NCBI RefSeq assembly: GCF_018449605.1
Contig: NZ_JAAVUW010000005.1
Span: 124,001 to 188,000 of the forward strand
Source of the DNA: Luteibacter sp. dw_328
GTDB taxonomy: Bacteria > Pseudomonadota > Gammaproteobacteria > Xanthomonadales > Rhodanobacteraceae
Length of the DNA stretch: 64,000 nucleotides
Reading direction: 5' to 3'
Positions 1-10,223 of this stretch are shown here, piece by piece (position 1 is the stretch's first letter; each line of letters opens with the position of its first letter). The translations under genes and the position numbers were made by a program. The notes beneath the pieces were generated by a model. That model made no database searches and had not been told where the DNA came from. It saw nothing but the letters and a program-made list of their open reading frames with translations.

Positions 1-399
1 CCGAGTGACGTCAAGCTGCAGACGTCGCTGGCCTTCGCCTTCCTGGCGATCTGCCTGTGTAACGTCGTTGGTTTGCTACTGGCGAAGTTTCTTCGCCGCG
101 GCGGCGAAATCGGTTTGCGACGCGCGATGGGTGCGACTCGCCGCGCCGTGTTCACGCAGTGCCTGGTTGAGGCGGGCGTGATCGGTGTCCTCGGCGGGCT
201 CGGCGGCCTTCTCCTTACCGTGCTCGGGCTCTGGCTTGTTCGTCGACAGCCGCTTCCCTATGCCGACTTCGTCCATCTCGACGTATCGATGTTCGTGGTT
301 ACGCTCCTGATCTCCGTAGGAGCGAGCCTGCTCGCGGGCCTGTTGCCCGCTGCGCGCGCCAGCCTGGTCGAGCCGGCCCTGCAGCTGAAGGTGCTTTGA
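1..399 (+). CDS. ABC transporter permease, C-terminal part (MacB/FtsX type)
   Basis: The reading frame is open from the first base, so the gene begins upstream of the window and only the last ~132 residues are present. They contain the FtsX-type permease end: a membrane segment, a short basic loop with the motif GLRRAMGATRRAV, and two further hydrophobic segments. This loop is typical of MacB-like permeases, where it couples to the ATPase. The stop lies one base before the next ATG, and that gene is also a permease, so the two are co-transcribed and probably form a heterodimeric transporter. The ATPase gene is expected just upstream. The substrate (macrolide, peptide or lipoprotein) cannot be told. 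Confidence 0.85.
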   Translation, partial: PSDVKLQTSLAFAFLAICLCNVVGLLLAKFLRRGGEIGLRRAMGATRRAVFTQCLVEAGVIGVLGGLGGLLLTVLGLWLVRRQPLPYADFVHLDVSMFVVTLLISVGASLLAGLLPAARASLVEPALQLKVL

Positions 400-400
400 C

Positions 401-1624
401 ATGGGTAACCCGCAGATCCAGCCCGTTCTCGCCGCACTGCGCAAGCACCGCATAGCGACGATCGTCATCGCATGGGAGATTGCACTGGCGTGTGCCGTGC
501 TATGCAACGCGTGCTTCCTGATTGCTGGCCGCGTCCAGGCCATGCACGTGCAGAGCGGTGTCGATGAACATGCGCTGGGTACTATCAAACTCGAGGGCTT
601 CGAACCACAGCAGGCGAACGACCTCAACGCGCGCGTGGTCGCTGGATTGCGCGCGGTGCCCGGCGTGCAGTCGGTCAGCACGGTAAGCGCGGTACCTTTC
701 GGAGAGCCCGGCGTCATCGCTGGTGTCCACCTCGATGCGGCCGGGCAGCAATTCGGTGGCGTCGTCGATTTCTACGTAGCGGGTCCCGGTGCAGCAAAGG
801 CGATGGGGCTTCGGCCACTGACCGGACGCATGCCCGCACCGGACGAGTACATGCCGGTGGCGCAAATCGTTCCGAATGAAGCCCCGATCGTGATAACACG
901 CGTTCTGGCGGAGCATTTCTGGCCCGGCCAGGATCCGCTCGACAAGATGCTCTGGAGTATGGACACCCACTTTCGTGTCGTCGGTGTCGTCGATCATCTG
1001 ACGATTCCGCAACCCGGTGCCGGCGAAGAGAAGGATGCGGACTGGTCGATCCTCGTGCCGGCCATGCCGGGTCCGCAGTTCGCCGGGAAATATCTCTTGC
1101 AAGCGAGCCCCGAGGACCTGCCACGCGTCATGCGCGATGCACGGACCGCCGTCCTCAAGATCGCCCCGGATGCGGTTCTCGACCTGGCACAGAGCCGGAC
1201 CGTCGACGAACTCCGTGAGACATTTTTCCTCAACGACCGCGTCATGACGGGGTTGCTGATCGCCGTCATCGTCGCGCTGCTCGGCACGACCGCACTGGGC
1301 ATCGTGGGACTGGCGAGTTTCTGGGTCGCACAACGCCGCCGACAGATCGGTGTCCGTCGCGCGCTCGGCGCGACGCGTGGAGACATCCTGCGTTACTTTC
1401 AGATCGAGAACTTCCTCATCGTCACGTTCGGCATCGCCCTGGGCATGATCCTGGCGTATGCGATCAACATGATCCTGATGAGCTTCTACGAGTTGCCGAG
1501 GCTGCCGTTCTGGTATCTGCCGGTCGGCGCGCTGGTGCTGTGGGTTCTCGGACAGCTGGCCGTGCTGGCGCCGGCCATGCGAGCAGCGGCGGTTCCGCCG
1601 GTGGCGGCCATACGATCCCTGTAG
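401..1624 (+). CDS. ABC transporter permease (MacB/FtsX family)
   Basis: The 407-residue protein has the MacB architecture: one N-terminal membrane helix (about residues 17-39), a periplasmic domain of ~230 residues (MacB-PCD type), then three C-terminal helices (about 283-400). The cytoplasmic loop contains RRRQIGVRRALGATRGDI, the same coupling-loop signature as the permease fragment just upstream. The two genes are one base apart and form an operon. Such pairs use ATP hydrolysis by a partner ATPase to move substrates from the periplasm outward or to transmit force across the inner membrane. No substrate can be assigned. It is a complete permease of ordinary length. Confidence 0.88.
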   Translation: MGNPQIQPVLAALRKHRIATIVIAWEIALACAVLCNACFLIAGRVQAMHVQSGVDEHALGTIKLEGFEPQQANDLNARVVAGLRAVPGVQSVSTVSAVPFGEPGVIAGVHLDAAGQQFGGVVDFYVAGPGAAKAMGLRPLTGRMPAPDEYMPVAQIVPNEAPIVITRVLAEHFWPGQDPLDKMLWSMDTHFRVVGVVDHLTIPQPGAGEEKDADWSILVPAMPGPQFAGKYLLQASPEDLPRVMRDARTAVLKIAPDAVLDLAQSRTVDELRETFFLNDRVMTGLLIAVIVALLGTTALGIVGLASFWVAQRRRQIGVRRALGATRGDILRYFQIENFLIVTFGIALGMILAYAINMILMSFYELPRLPFWYLPVGALVLWVLGQLAVLAPAMRAAAVPPVAAIRSL

Positions 1625-1627
1625 AGA

Positions 1628-3130
1628 TCAGAACCGCCGGTAATGCAACGCCTCGGCAAGGTGATGCTGCTCCACGCAACCCGCCCCGCCTTCGAGGTCG
1701 GCAATGGTACGCGCCACGCGCAATACCCGGTGATAAGCACGTGCCGACGCGCCAAGTTTCTCGACGGCACCTTCCAGCCACTCGCGTTCGGCCGGGGGCA
1801 GCGCGCAGTCACGTTCGAGGTTGACCACGCTCAAATCGGAGTTCGGCTGTCCGGCGCGAAGGAGTGCCTTTTCGCGCGCATTGATGACACGGCGGCGAAC
1901 GGTGGCGCTGTCGTCGTCATGCGGGCCGCGTGGCGCGGTGAGATCGGAAATCGGAACACGGGGCACTTCGACGCAGATATCGATGCGATCCAGCAGCGGC
2001 CCGGAAATGCGAGCGCGGTAACGCTGCACCTGGTCGGGTGTACATCGACAGTCGTGGGTCGGATCGCCGGCATAGCCACACGGGCAGGGATTCATCGCGG
2101 CGACAAGCTGGAATTCCGCAGGGAACGTGGACTGACGCGCGGCGCGAGAGATCACGATCTGTCCCGACTCGAGCGGCTCGCGCAGCACCTCGAGCACGTG
2201 TCGATTGAACTCGGGAAGCTCGTCCAGGAAGAGGACGCCGTTATGCGCCAGGGAGATTTCGCCCGGACGCGGCGACGAGCCACCACCGACCAGCGCCACG
2301 CCCGATGCGGTGTGGTGCGGCGCGCGAAAGGGACGGCGGCGCCAGCAATCCGGATCGATGGCTTCGTGGGATAGCGAACGGATGGCGCAGCTTTCCAGCG
2401 CCTCGGATTCGGTCATCGGTGGCAGGATGCCCGGCAGGCGCTCGGCGAGCATGGTCTTGCCCGTCCCGGGTGGACCGATCATCAGCAAGTGATGTCCGCC
2501 CGCCGCGGCGATCTCCAGGGCACGACGGGCCTGGTACTGTCCGCGCACGTCGCGCATGTCGGGCCCGCAGGTGGGCAGGTCGTAGAAATCGACCGCGGCG
2601 GCCGGCGCACCGAGGATGGCGTGGCCGCCGAGCCAGGCGCACACCTCGCCGAGGCTGTCGGCAAGGAGAACGTCGGCTTCACCGACCAGGGCCGCTTCCG
2701 CCGCATTGGCGCGGGGAACGACGATGCGCCGGCCGGCGCGACGCGCACGAATCAACGCGGGCAGGATGCCGGGGACGGCGCGTAACTCGCCCGACAGGGC
2801 CAGCTCGCCAAGGAACTCGCAGTCGTCGAGACGCTCGCGCGGAACCTGCGAACCGGCGGCGAGGATCCCAAGGGCGATGGCGAGGTCGAACCGGCCGCCA
2901 TCTTTCGGCAACTCGGCCGGCGCCAGATTCACGGTGACGCGGCGGTTGGGGTATTCGAAGGCGGTGTTCTGGATGGCGACGCGGACACGGTCACGCGCTT
3001 CGCGCACAGACGAGTCGGGAAGCCCGACGATAGAGGTAGAAGGCAGTCCGCCGGACAGATGCACCTCGACGACGACCTGCGGCGCGGTGACCCCTTCCTG
3101 CGCCCGCGAGAGAGTGACGGCGAGGCTCAT
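1628..3130 (-). CDS. comM: YifB/ComM family AAA+ ATPase (Mg-chelatase-like)
   Basis: The 500-residue protein starts MSLAVTLSRAQEG and has the two-part ComM layout. An N-terminal Lon-S5-like/ChlI domain (about 1-180) precedes a AAA+ domain with Walker A GPPGTGKT (219-226) and a Walker B region GVLFLDEL near residue 300, plus the characteristic RAPHHTAS and MNPCPCGY motifs. In naturally transformable bacteria ComM is a hexameric helicase that promotes branch migration during integration of incoming DNA. dprA is in this same window, so two transformation factors are present, though both are also widespread in non-transformable species. It is convergent with the ABC permease gene, with only 3 bp between the stops. 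Confidence 0.93.
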   Translation of the reverse strand: MSLAVTLSRAQEGVTAPQVVVEVHLSGGLPSTSIVGLPDSSVREARDRVRVAIQNTAFEYPNRRVTVNLAPAELPKDGGRFDLAIALGILAAGSQVPRERLDDCEFLGELALSGELRAVPGILPALIRARRAGRRIVVPRANAAEAALVGEADVLLADSLGEVCAWLGGHAILGAPAAAVDFYDLPTCGPDMRDVRGQYQARRALEIAAAGGHHLLMIGPPGTGKTMLAERLPGILPPMTESEALESCAIRSLSHEAIDPDCWRRRPFRAPHHTASGVALVGGGSSPRPGEISLAHNGVLFLDELPEFNRHVLEVLREPLESGQIVISRAARQSTFPAEFQLVAAMNPCPCGYAGDPTHDCRCTPDQVQRYRARISGPLLDRIDICVEVPRVPISDLTAPRGPHDDDSATVRRRVINAREKALLRAGQPNSDLSVVNLERDCALPPAEREWLEGAVEKLGASARAYHRVLRVARTIADLEGGAGCVEQHHLAEALHYRRF

Positions 3131-3230
3131 GATGGGGGATATCGTAACGGGTAACGGATCCCGATCGCTGGCGAACTACCGTGATCCTGTAGGGATCGGG
3201 CTCGCATACGCACTCCTTGCGTCGACTGGG

Positions 3231-3283
3231 AAAATAACCGCCCCCGACCGCTCTCGGGGTGAGGGTGACGGATCGGGGGCGGT
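3231..3283 (-). terminator. Probable terminator downstream of ubiK
   Basis: An 11-bp perfect inverted repeat (arms 3237-3247 and 3273-3283, core CCGCCCCCGA) separates ubiK from comM. Read on the minus strand the second arm is followed by TATTTT, as in intrinsic terminators. The loop is long (25 nt), so efficiency is uncertain. Confidence 0.6.
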
Positions 3284-3303
3284 CCCGGGACGGTCGGCCG
3301 TCC

Positions 3304-3567
3304 TTATTGGCCAGGAGCCGCAGCGCTGACTTCCAGGTCGGCGAGGCGCTTTTCCAAAACTTCGAGCCGTTCACGCGTCCGCGCTAGAACCTGGCTCTGA
3401 ACATCGAATTCTTCTCGAGTAACGAGATCGAGGCGGCGTAGTCCCTGCGCCAGAATATCTTTGAAGTTGGCGTGCATATCCTCACGCGCTTGCGCCAACC
3501 CTGGCGGAACCAACGATGCCAACCGCTGTGCGAGTTGATCGATACCCTGCACATCCATCTTGCGCAC
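3304..3567 (-). CDS. ubiK: Ubiquinone biosynthesis accessory factor UbiK (BMFP family)
   Basis: The 87-residue protein belongs to the BMFP/YqiC family. It has an amphipathic N-terminal helix region (QGIDQLAQRLASLVPPGL) and a C-terminal leucine-heptad coiled coil (about 50-78) ending in a short Ala/Pro tail. UbiK forms a complex with the lipid-binding protein UbiJ and is needed for efficient aerobic ubiquinone synthesis; the family trimerises through the coiled coil and binds membranes. It is a single-gene unit divergent from glnB and followed by its own terminator. The length fits the family. Confidence 0.88.
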   Translation of the reverse strand: MRKMDVQGIDQLAQRLASLVPPGLAQAREDMHANFKDILAQGLRRLDLVTREEFDVQSQVLARTRERLEVLEKRLADLEVSAAAPGQ

Positions 3568-3598
3568 CCCGATGTCGTGAATGAAGTTTAGGTGATTG

Positions 3599-3654
3599 GT
3601 TTGTAGGCGCTATAGGCCTACGCCTACACGTAGTGTAGGGTTTTTCCTACAAAC
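3599..3654. promoter_or_regulatory. Nested TGTAGG/CCTACA palindromes between ubiK and glnB
   Basis: Within 56 bp there are several inverted repeats. TGTAGGCG (3602-3609) pairs with CGCCTACA (3621-3628). TAGGCCTA (3613-3620) is a perfect palindrome between them. TGTAGG (3634-3639) pairs with CCTACA (3646-3651). GTTTGTAGG (3599-3607) pairs with CCTACAAAC (3646-3654). The array lies in the 168-bp divergent region ~80 bp upstream of glnB. This density of one half-site suggests a protein-binding operator or a structured leader; the regulator is unknown. Confidence 0.5.
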
Positions 3655-3732
3655 ACCCCATGAAGACGCCCCGGGACCCGAATGGCACAATGGCCGTCCG
3701 CGCGCCGGCAAGCGGCTGCGCCCTAGGAGTGA

Positions 3733-4074
<342 letters not shown>

Positions 4075-4107
4075 GCGAGGGCGCCTGGAGGGGCCGGGGC
4101 CTAGGGC

Positions 4108-4638
4108 TCAGGCCGCCTGGGCCAGCCGCTTGTGGCGGCGGTGGTGGAACAGCACGCCCGCGTAGTACGCCATGTAATAGCCAAGGGTCAGGCCGATCAC
4201 CAACATGGTCAGCGGGCTGTTGCCCGGTGCCGGGGTATGGGCCGGCACGGCGGCCGCTCCATCGCTGAACATCGGCGCCAACACCAGGAAACGCCAGGCC
4301 ATGCGGCCGAGAAGCAGAGCCGTCAGCGCGGCGCCGATCCAGGGATTGGGAATGTAGAAGTCGGCGCCCTCGGCGTTCGACTCGAAACGGGTGAGGCGCA
4401 GGCCGACCAACGCCAGAGCGGCACCGACGACGAGGCCGCCCAGCGCGCCTTCGGCCAGGCGGATGTCTTGCAGGCCGGAGGTCAGCGTGAGGCAAGCAAA
4501 AACCGCGAAGATGGCGACGCGGATGCTCATGCGCTTTGTGCGAATCGGCTGACGACCGAAGCTGCCGCGAACACGGCGATAGACGGCGAAGGCCATCAGC
4601 GGGGCGACGATGAAGGGAACGACGGTCGGAGCCAGCAT
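4108..4638 (-). CDS. Hypothetical multi-spanning membrane protein (DUF1453/CcdC-like)
   Basis: The 176-residue protein has about five hydrophobic segments (roughly residues 4-20, 40-56, 65-82, 97-117 and 141-163). The last is followed by a cytoplasmic HHRRHKR tail. The segment NPWIGAALTALLLGRMAWR resembles the conserved core of CcdC/DUF1453 inner-membrane proteins, but I do not recognise a function. It stands alone, convergent with glnB (34 bp between stops). No catalytic motif is visible. Confidence 0.7.
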   Translation of the reverse strand: MLAPTVVPFIVAPLMAFAVYRRVRGSFGRQPIRTKRMSIRVAIFAVFACLTLTSGLQDIRLAEGALGGLVVGAALALVGLRLTRFESNAEGADFYIPNPWIGAALTALLLGRMAWRFLVLAPMFSDGAAAVPAHTPAPGNSPLTMLVIGLTLGYYMAYYAGVLFHHRRHKRLAQAA

Positions 4639-4719
4639 GGCGTAGGTCTCGGTAGTGGGACGGTGTGAGCTACGTTAGCGTCCGGGGCCGTGCCGATCGA
4701 GGGCTGACTGACAGGTGTT

Positions 4720-4741
4720 GGGGGTGACGGGTGTCACCCCC
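4720..4741. terminator. Hairpin downstream of gpmA
   Basis: A perfect 9-bp inverted repeat (GGGGGTGAC / GTCACCCCC, 4-nt loop) lies 8 bp after the gpmA stop. There is no clear T-run on the minus strand, so it is a likely mRNA 3' end or weak terminator. Confidence 0.5.
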
Positions 4742-4748
4742 GACCATT

Positions 4749-5483
4749 TTATTTGGCTTTGCCCTGATTCGCGACGGCGGCCATCTTGGCTTCGATCTCG
4801 GCCTGGTCGCCCAGGTAGTAGTGCTTGACGGGGTTGAGGTCGGCGTCGAACTCGTACACCAGCGGGATGCCGTTGGGAATGTTGAGCTCGGCGATGTCGT
4901 CGTCCGAAATACCGTCGAAGTACTTCACCAGGGCGCGCATCGAGTTGCCGTGAGCCGCCATGAGCACGCTGTTACCGGCGCGGATGGCCGGCGCCAGCAC
5001 GTCATGCCAGTAGGGCAGCACGCGGGCGACGGTGTCCTTCAGGCATTCGGTCAGGGGCACGTCGATGCCCTTGTAGCGATCGTCGTCGGCAAAGGATTTG
5101 GCACCCGCCTCGAGGGCCGGGGGCGGCGTGTCGTAGCTGCGCCGCCAGACGTGAACCTGTTCGTTGCCGTACTTCGCCGCCGTCTCGGCCTTGTTGAGGC
5201 CGGTCAGCGCGCCGTAGTGGCGTTCATTGAGACGCCAGTCGGTAACCACCGGGATCCACATCAGGTTCATCTCGTCCTGTACGTGCCAAAGCGTGCGCAC
5301 GGCACGCTTGAGATACGAGGTGTGGGCCAGGTTGAAGGTGAAACCGGCTTCCTTGAGCAGGCGGCCGGCCTCGCGGGCCTCGGCCACGCCCTGCTCGCTA
5401 AGGTCGACATCGGCCCAGCCGCTGAAGCGGTTTTCGAGGTTCCAGGCCGACTGGCCGTGGCGGATCATGACGAGCTTGTACAT
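4749..5483 (-). CDS. gpmA: 2,3-bisphosphoglycerate-dependent phosphoglycerate mutase
   Basis: This glycolytic/gluconeogenic enzyme interconverts 3- and 2-phosphoglycerate through a phosphohistidine. The N-terminal catalytic motif is [12 protein letters not shown] (His 9 from the start used here). [16 protein letters not shown] carries the acid/base glutamate region and [10 protein letters not shown] the second active-site histidine. The length of 244 residues matches dPGM (E. coli GpmA is ~250). I use the ATG at 5483 because the only upstream in-frame option, 9 bp away, is a TTG and neither has a strong Shine-Dalgarno. It is monocistronic. Confidence 0.95.
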   Translation of the reverse strand: MYKLVMIRHGQSAWNLENRFSGWADVDLSEQGVAEAREAGRLLKEAGFTFNLAHTSYLKRAVRTLWHVQDEMNLMWIPVVTDWRLNERHYGALTGLNKAETAAKYGNEQVHVWRRSYDTPPPALEAGAKSFADDDRYKGIDVPLTECLKDTVARVLPYWHDVLAPAIRAGNSVLMAAHGNSMRALVKYFDGISDDDIAELNIPNGIPLVYEFDADLNPVKHYYLGDQAEIEAKMAAVANQGKAK

Positions 5484-5637
5484 GGCGTCCAACGATGGGG
5501 AGGAAAAAACCCATGGTGAAACCTGATCCCGGGGCCGTCAACTTGGTGCCTTTGGCGACCGTGTCATCAGTCACGCTAAACCTTGCGGCCGGCAGGTGCA
5601 TCCTAGGAGTCCTAGTCCACCCGTGGAGCAGCACACC

Positions 5638-6288
5638 ATGCGTCGTACCCTGATCTCGCTTCTCATCGCCCTTTCCGTATCCGGCGCCGCCCTGGCCGAC
5701 GACGACGTCAGCAAGGTCAACGGCACGGCCCAGGTCGAGGCCGGCCAGCACGCTGGCGACGTCCACACCGTCAATGGCTCGGTCCGTATCGGCGACAACG
5801 CCGTGGTGCAGAAGGCCAGTACGGTCAATGGCGCGGTCGAACTGGGCAAAAGCGCCACCGCGACCATCGTGAAGTCGGTCAACGGCGGACTGACCCTGCA
5901 CGAGAACTCACGCGTTTCCGACGAAGTCGAAACGGTGAACGGTCGCATCCTGCTTGAACGCGGCGCAGACGTGAAGGGCCAGCTGTCCAACGTCAACGGC
6001 GAGATCTCGCTCGAAGGCGCGCATGTCGGCGGCGGCATCGAAACCACGAACGCGGATGTCACCATCGGCGAAGGCTCGAAGGTCGAAGGTGGCCTGCTGG
6101 TCAAGAAGCCCTCGATGAGCTTCTTCAGCAGCAACGATCGCATCCCGAAAATCGTGATCGGCCCGCACGCCGTGGTGCAGGGCACCCTCTCCTTCCAGCG
6201 CGACGTCGAGCTGCACGTCAGCGATTCGGCGACGGTCGGCAAGATCGAAGGCGCGACGGCGAAGAAGTTCTCCGGCAGCGCCCCGTAA
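5638..6288 (+). CDS. Secreted VNG-repeat (beta-helix, bactofilin-like) protein
   Basis: The 216-residue protein has a cleavable signal peptide (MRRTLISLLIALSVSGAALA, cleavage about residue 20). It is followed by seven tandem ~18-residue repeats that each begin near a (K/T/S/N)VNG turn and contain alternating small/hydrophobic and Asp/Gly/Ser residues (about 24-150). The last repeat has decayed to TTNA. This periodicity is typical of a right-handed beta-helix; the register resembles bactofilins, but those are cytosolic, whereas this protein is exported. A C-terminal part continues with weaker repeats. The start at 5638 is chosen because it gives the signal peptide. The function is unknown; a periplasmic or surface structural role is inferred. 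Confidence 0.75.
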   Translation: MRRTLISLLIALSVSGAALADDDVSKVNGTAQVEAGQHAGDVHTVNGSVRIGDNAVVQKASTVNGAVELGKSATATIVKSVNGGLTLHENSRVSDEVETVNGRILLERGADVKGQLSNVNGEISLEGAHVGGGIETTNADVTIGEGSKVEGGLLVKKPSMSFFSSNDRIPKIVIGPHAVVQGTLSFQRDVELHVSDSATVGKIEGATAKKFSGSAP

Positions 6289-6299
6289 GCGAGGCGCTC

Positions 6300-6384
6300 T
6301 GTAGGAGCCGATTCATCGGCGATCCCGCGGCAGCGGGACAGGGGTGGGGCAAGCACCCCCATCGCCGATGAATCGGCTCCTACA
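6300..6384. repeat. REP-like palindromic element
   Basis: Two 24-base arms (6300-6323 and 6361-6384) are perfect reverse complements; they begin TGTAGGAGCCGATTCATCGG and end with its complement. The 37-nt middle has its own GC hairpins (CCCGC/GCGGG; GGGGTG/CACCCC). One arm recurs identically at 19342-19365. This is the organisation of REP/BIME-type extragenic palindromes. It sits between the VNG-repeat gene and hemF, which are convergent, so it may also act as a bidirectional terminator. Confidence 0.8.
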
Positions 6385-6401
6385 CGAGCACCGAGGGGTC
6401 G

Positions 6402-8103
<1,702 letters not shown>

Positions 8104-8223
8104 AGGGAATGGCGTTGCGGGAAGACCCGCAGTCTGTGCCATTCGCTCTCGGGGGTGCAATCGGCCGAGCCGGTACCCGGCGTTCACGAGACGCTACCAG
8201 CCAAAAAGGATAGGCTCGCGCGT

Positions 8224-9426
8224 ATGCCCCATCCCATGCCTCCGCTTTCCATTCGCGCGTACACCGCCACTTCAGCCCTGGGCCGCGGGCTAGATGCCCA
8301 CGCCGACGCCCTGCGCTCCTCACGGGGCGGCCTTTCCCCCAACGACTTCAGTTCGGCGCCGCTCGACTGCTGGATCGGCCGCGTGGCCGGCCTGGAGGAC
8401 GAGCCACTGCCGGCGGAACTTGCCCAATGGGAGTGCCGCAACAACCGGCTGGCCTGGGTGGCACTGACCCAGGACGGCTTCATGGACGCGGTACGCGACG
8501 CACGTGAGCGCTATGGCGCGTCCCGGGTGGCCGTGCTGCTCGGCACGTCCACCTCCAGTATCGGCGCGACCGAGGAAGGCTACCGGCGTCTCGATCATGG
8601 CCGCATGCCGGAGGACCTGCATCGCCCTGTCCTGCATACCCCGCATTCGCTCGCGGGCTTCGTCGCCGCCGCGTTCGATCTCGAAGGGCCCTGCCTGACG
8701 GTGGCCACCGCGTGTTCGTCGAGCGCAAAAGTCTTCGGCAACGCCGAACGCATGATCCGACTCGGCCTGATCGACGCAGCGGTGGTCGGTGGCACCGATA
8801 CGCTGTGCGACAGCGTGCTGTTCGGCTTCAATTCGCTGGAGCTGGTTTCCGGTGAACCCTGCCGCCCTTTCGACGCGAACCGCAGTGGCATCTCGATCGG
8901 CGAAGCGGCCGGCTTTGCCTTGCTCGAGCGTGTGACCGATGGCAGTACGGGACCGCTTCTGATCGGCTACGGCGAAGCCAGCGACGCACACCACATGTCC
9001 ACGCCGCATCCGGAAGGCCTCGGCGCGGAGATCGCCTTGCGTGATGCGCTCGCCCGGGCTGGCATCGAAGCGGGCGATGTCGACTACATCAACCTGCACG
9101 GCACGGCGAGCCAGAAGAACGACGATGTCGAAGCCGCCCTTGTCGCCCGCAGCTTTCCTGCTACGACACGCGCGAGTTCGACGAAGGGCTTTACCGGTCA
9201 CACGCTTGGTGCGGCGGGCATGCTCGAGGCTGCGATCACCCTGCTCGCCATGCGGGACGGGCATGTTCCGGCAAACCTCGGCGCCACGACACCGGATCCG
9301 CTGTGCGGGCCGCAGATGGCCTGGACAGCCGAGCAGCGCGAGGTACGCATCGCGCTGAGCAACTCGTTCGGCTTCGGAGGGAACAATGCCTGCCTCGCGT
9401 TCGCCCGCGTGGGAGAGCCCGCATGA
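8224..9426 (+). CDS. Beta-ketoacyl-ACP synthase of xanthomonadin/aryl-polyene locus
   Basis: The 400-residue thiolase-fold condensing enzyme carries a complete Cys-His-His triad: Cys164 (TVATACSSSAKV), His292 (NLHGTASQKND) and His326 (STKGFTGHTLGAAG). It also has the C-terminal NSFGFGGNNA motif. It would extend an aryl-primed polyketide chain with malonyl-ACP. The next gene overlaps its stop by ATGA and encodes a chain-length-factor-like partner, so the two likely form the KS/CLF heterodimer found in aryl-polyene pathways. ATG at 8224 and an in-frame ATG at 8236 are both possible. This is the first gene of a tightly packed plus-strand set (8224-12610). Confidence 0.88.
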   Translation: MPHPMPPLSIRAYTATSALGRGLDAHADALRSSRGGLSPNDFSSAPLDCWIGRVAGLEDEPLPAELAQWECRNNRLAWVALTQDGFMDAVRDARERYGASRVAVLLGTSTSSIGATEEGYRRLDHGRMPEDLHRPVLHTPHSLAGFVAAAFDLEGPCLTVATACSSSAKVFGNAERMIRLGLIDAAVVGGTDTLCDSVLFGFNSLELVSGEPCRPFDANRSGISIGEAAGFALLERVTDGSTGPLLIGYGEASDAHHMSTPHPEGLGAEIALRDALARAGIEAGDVDYINLHGTASQKNDDVEAALVARSFPATTRASSTKGFTGHTLGAAGMLEAAITLLAMRDGHVPANLGATTPDPLCGPQMAWTAEQREVRIALSNSFGFGGNNACLAFARVGEPA

Positions 9427-10223
9427 GCGCTGCGCTGAGTGTGTGGGTAAAGGGCGTCGGCTTATGGGCGCCAGGCGCCGCGGACTGGCACGCGTTCTGC
9501 GAGATTGTCGCCGGTCGCGATGCGCCGGGCACGGAAGGGCGACCGATGGCGGATGTCCTTCCGCCCAACGAACGCCGGCGCGCACCGGAAAGCGTGCTTC
9601 TGGCCGCCGCCGTCGCCGGCCAGGCGGTCAGGATGAGTGGTCTCGAGGCGGCGGCTCTGCCCTGCGTCTTCGCTTCGGCGCACGGTGACCAGGCCATCAC
9701 CGATTACATGTGCGCGACACTCGCCGATACGCCGACCGAACTGTCGCCGACGAAGTTCCATAACTCAGTGCACAACGCGCCAGCCGGCTACTGGACGATC
9801 GCCACGCACTGCCACGCGAGCTCGAGTGCCGTGTCCGGCGGCGAGACGACATTCGGTGCCGGATTGCTCGAGGCGGCGACGCTCGCCGTGGCCGACGACC
9901 GCGACGTCCTGCTTGCCAGCTACGACATTGCCGGCGTGGGACCGCTCGGTGAGATGACGGCCACCACCGGGCCCTTTGCGATCGCCCTGGTGCTTTCGCC
10001 GCGAGCCGATGCGACAGCCGTACGCCTCGACATCACACCTTCGCCAGGAAACAGCGGCAGCCAGCCCACGGGCGACGCCTGGCTGGACAGCGTCGCCGCC
10101 AGCAATCCATCGGCGCAGGCGATCCCTTTGGCACACGCCCTTGCGTTGGCGCGCTCCACCGCGCTACGCGTCGCCGCGGCGCGTGAACTCGATATCCATG
10201 TCGACGTGGAGCTCGCTGCGTGA
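9423..10223 (+). CDS. Ketosynthase chain-length-factor-like protein (pigment locus)
   Basis: The 266-residue protein resembles the N-terminal half of ketosynthases (Ketoacyl-synt_2-like) with the motifs ASAHGDQAITDYMC, KFHNSVHNAPAGYWTIATHC and HASSSAVSGGETTFGAG. It is too short for a full ketosynthase and lacks the HGT and GHT histidine regions. It is therefore read as the partner (chain-length factor) of the ketosynthase it overlaps (ATGA at 9423). The next gene overlaps its stop too, as GTGA. The role in fixing polyene length is inferred from aryl-polyene systems. Confidence 0.8.
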   Translation: MSAALSVWVKGVGLWAPGAADWHAFCEIVAGRDAPGTEGRPMADVLPPNERRRAPESVLLAAAVAGQAVRMSGLEAAALPCVFASAHGDQAITDYMCATLADTPTELSPTKFHNSVHNAPAGYWTIATHCHASSSAVSGGETTFGAGLLEAATLAVADDRDVLLASYDIAGVGPLGEMTATTGPFAIALVLSPRADATAVRLDITPSPGNSGSQPTGDAWLDSVAASNPSAQAIPLAHALALARSTALRVAAARELDIHVDVELAA

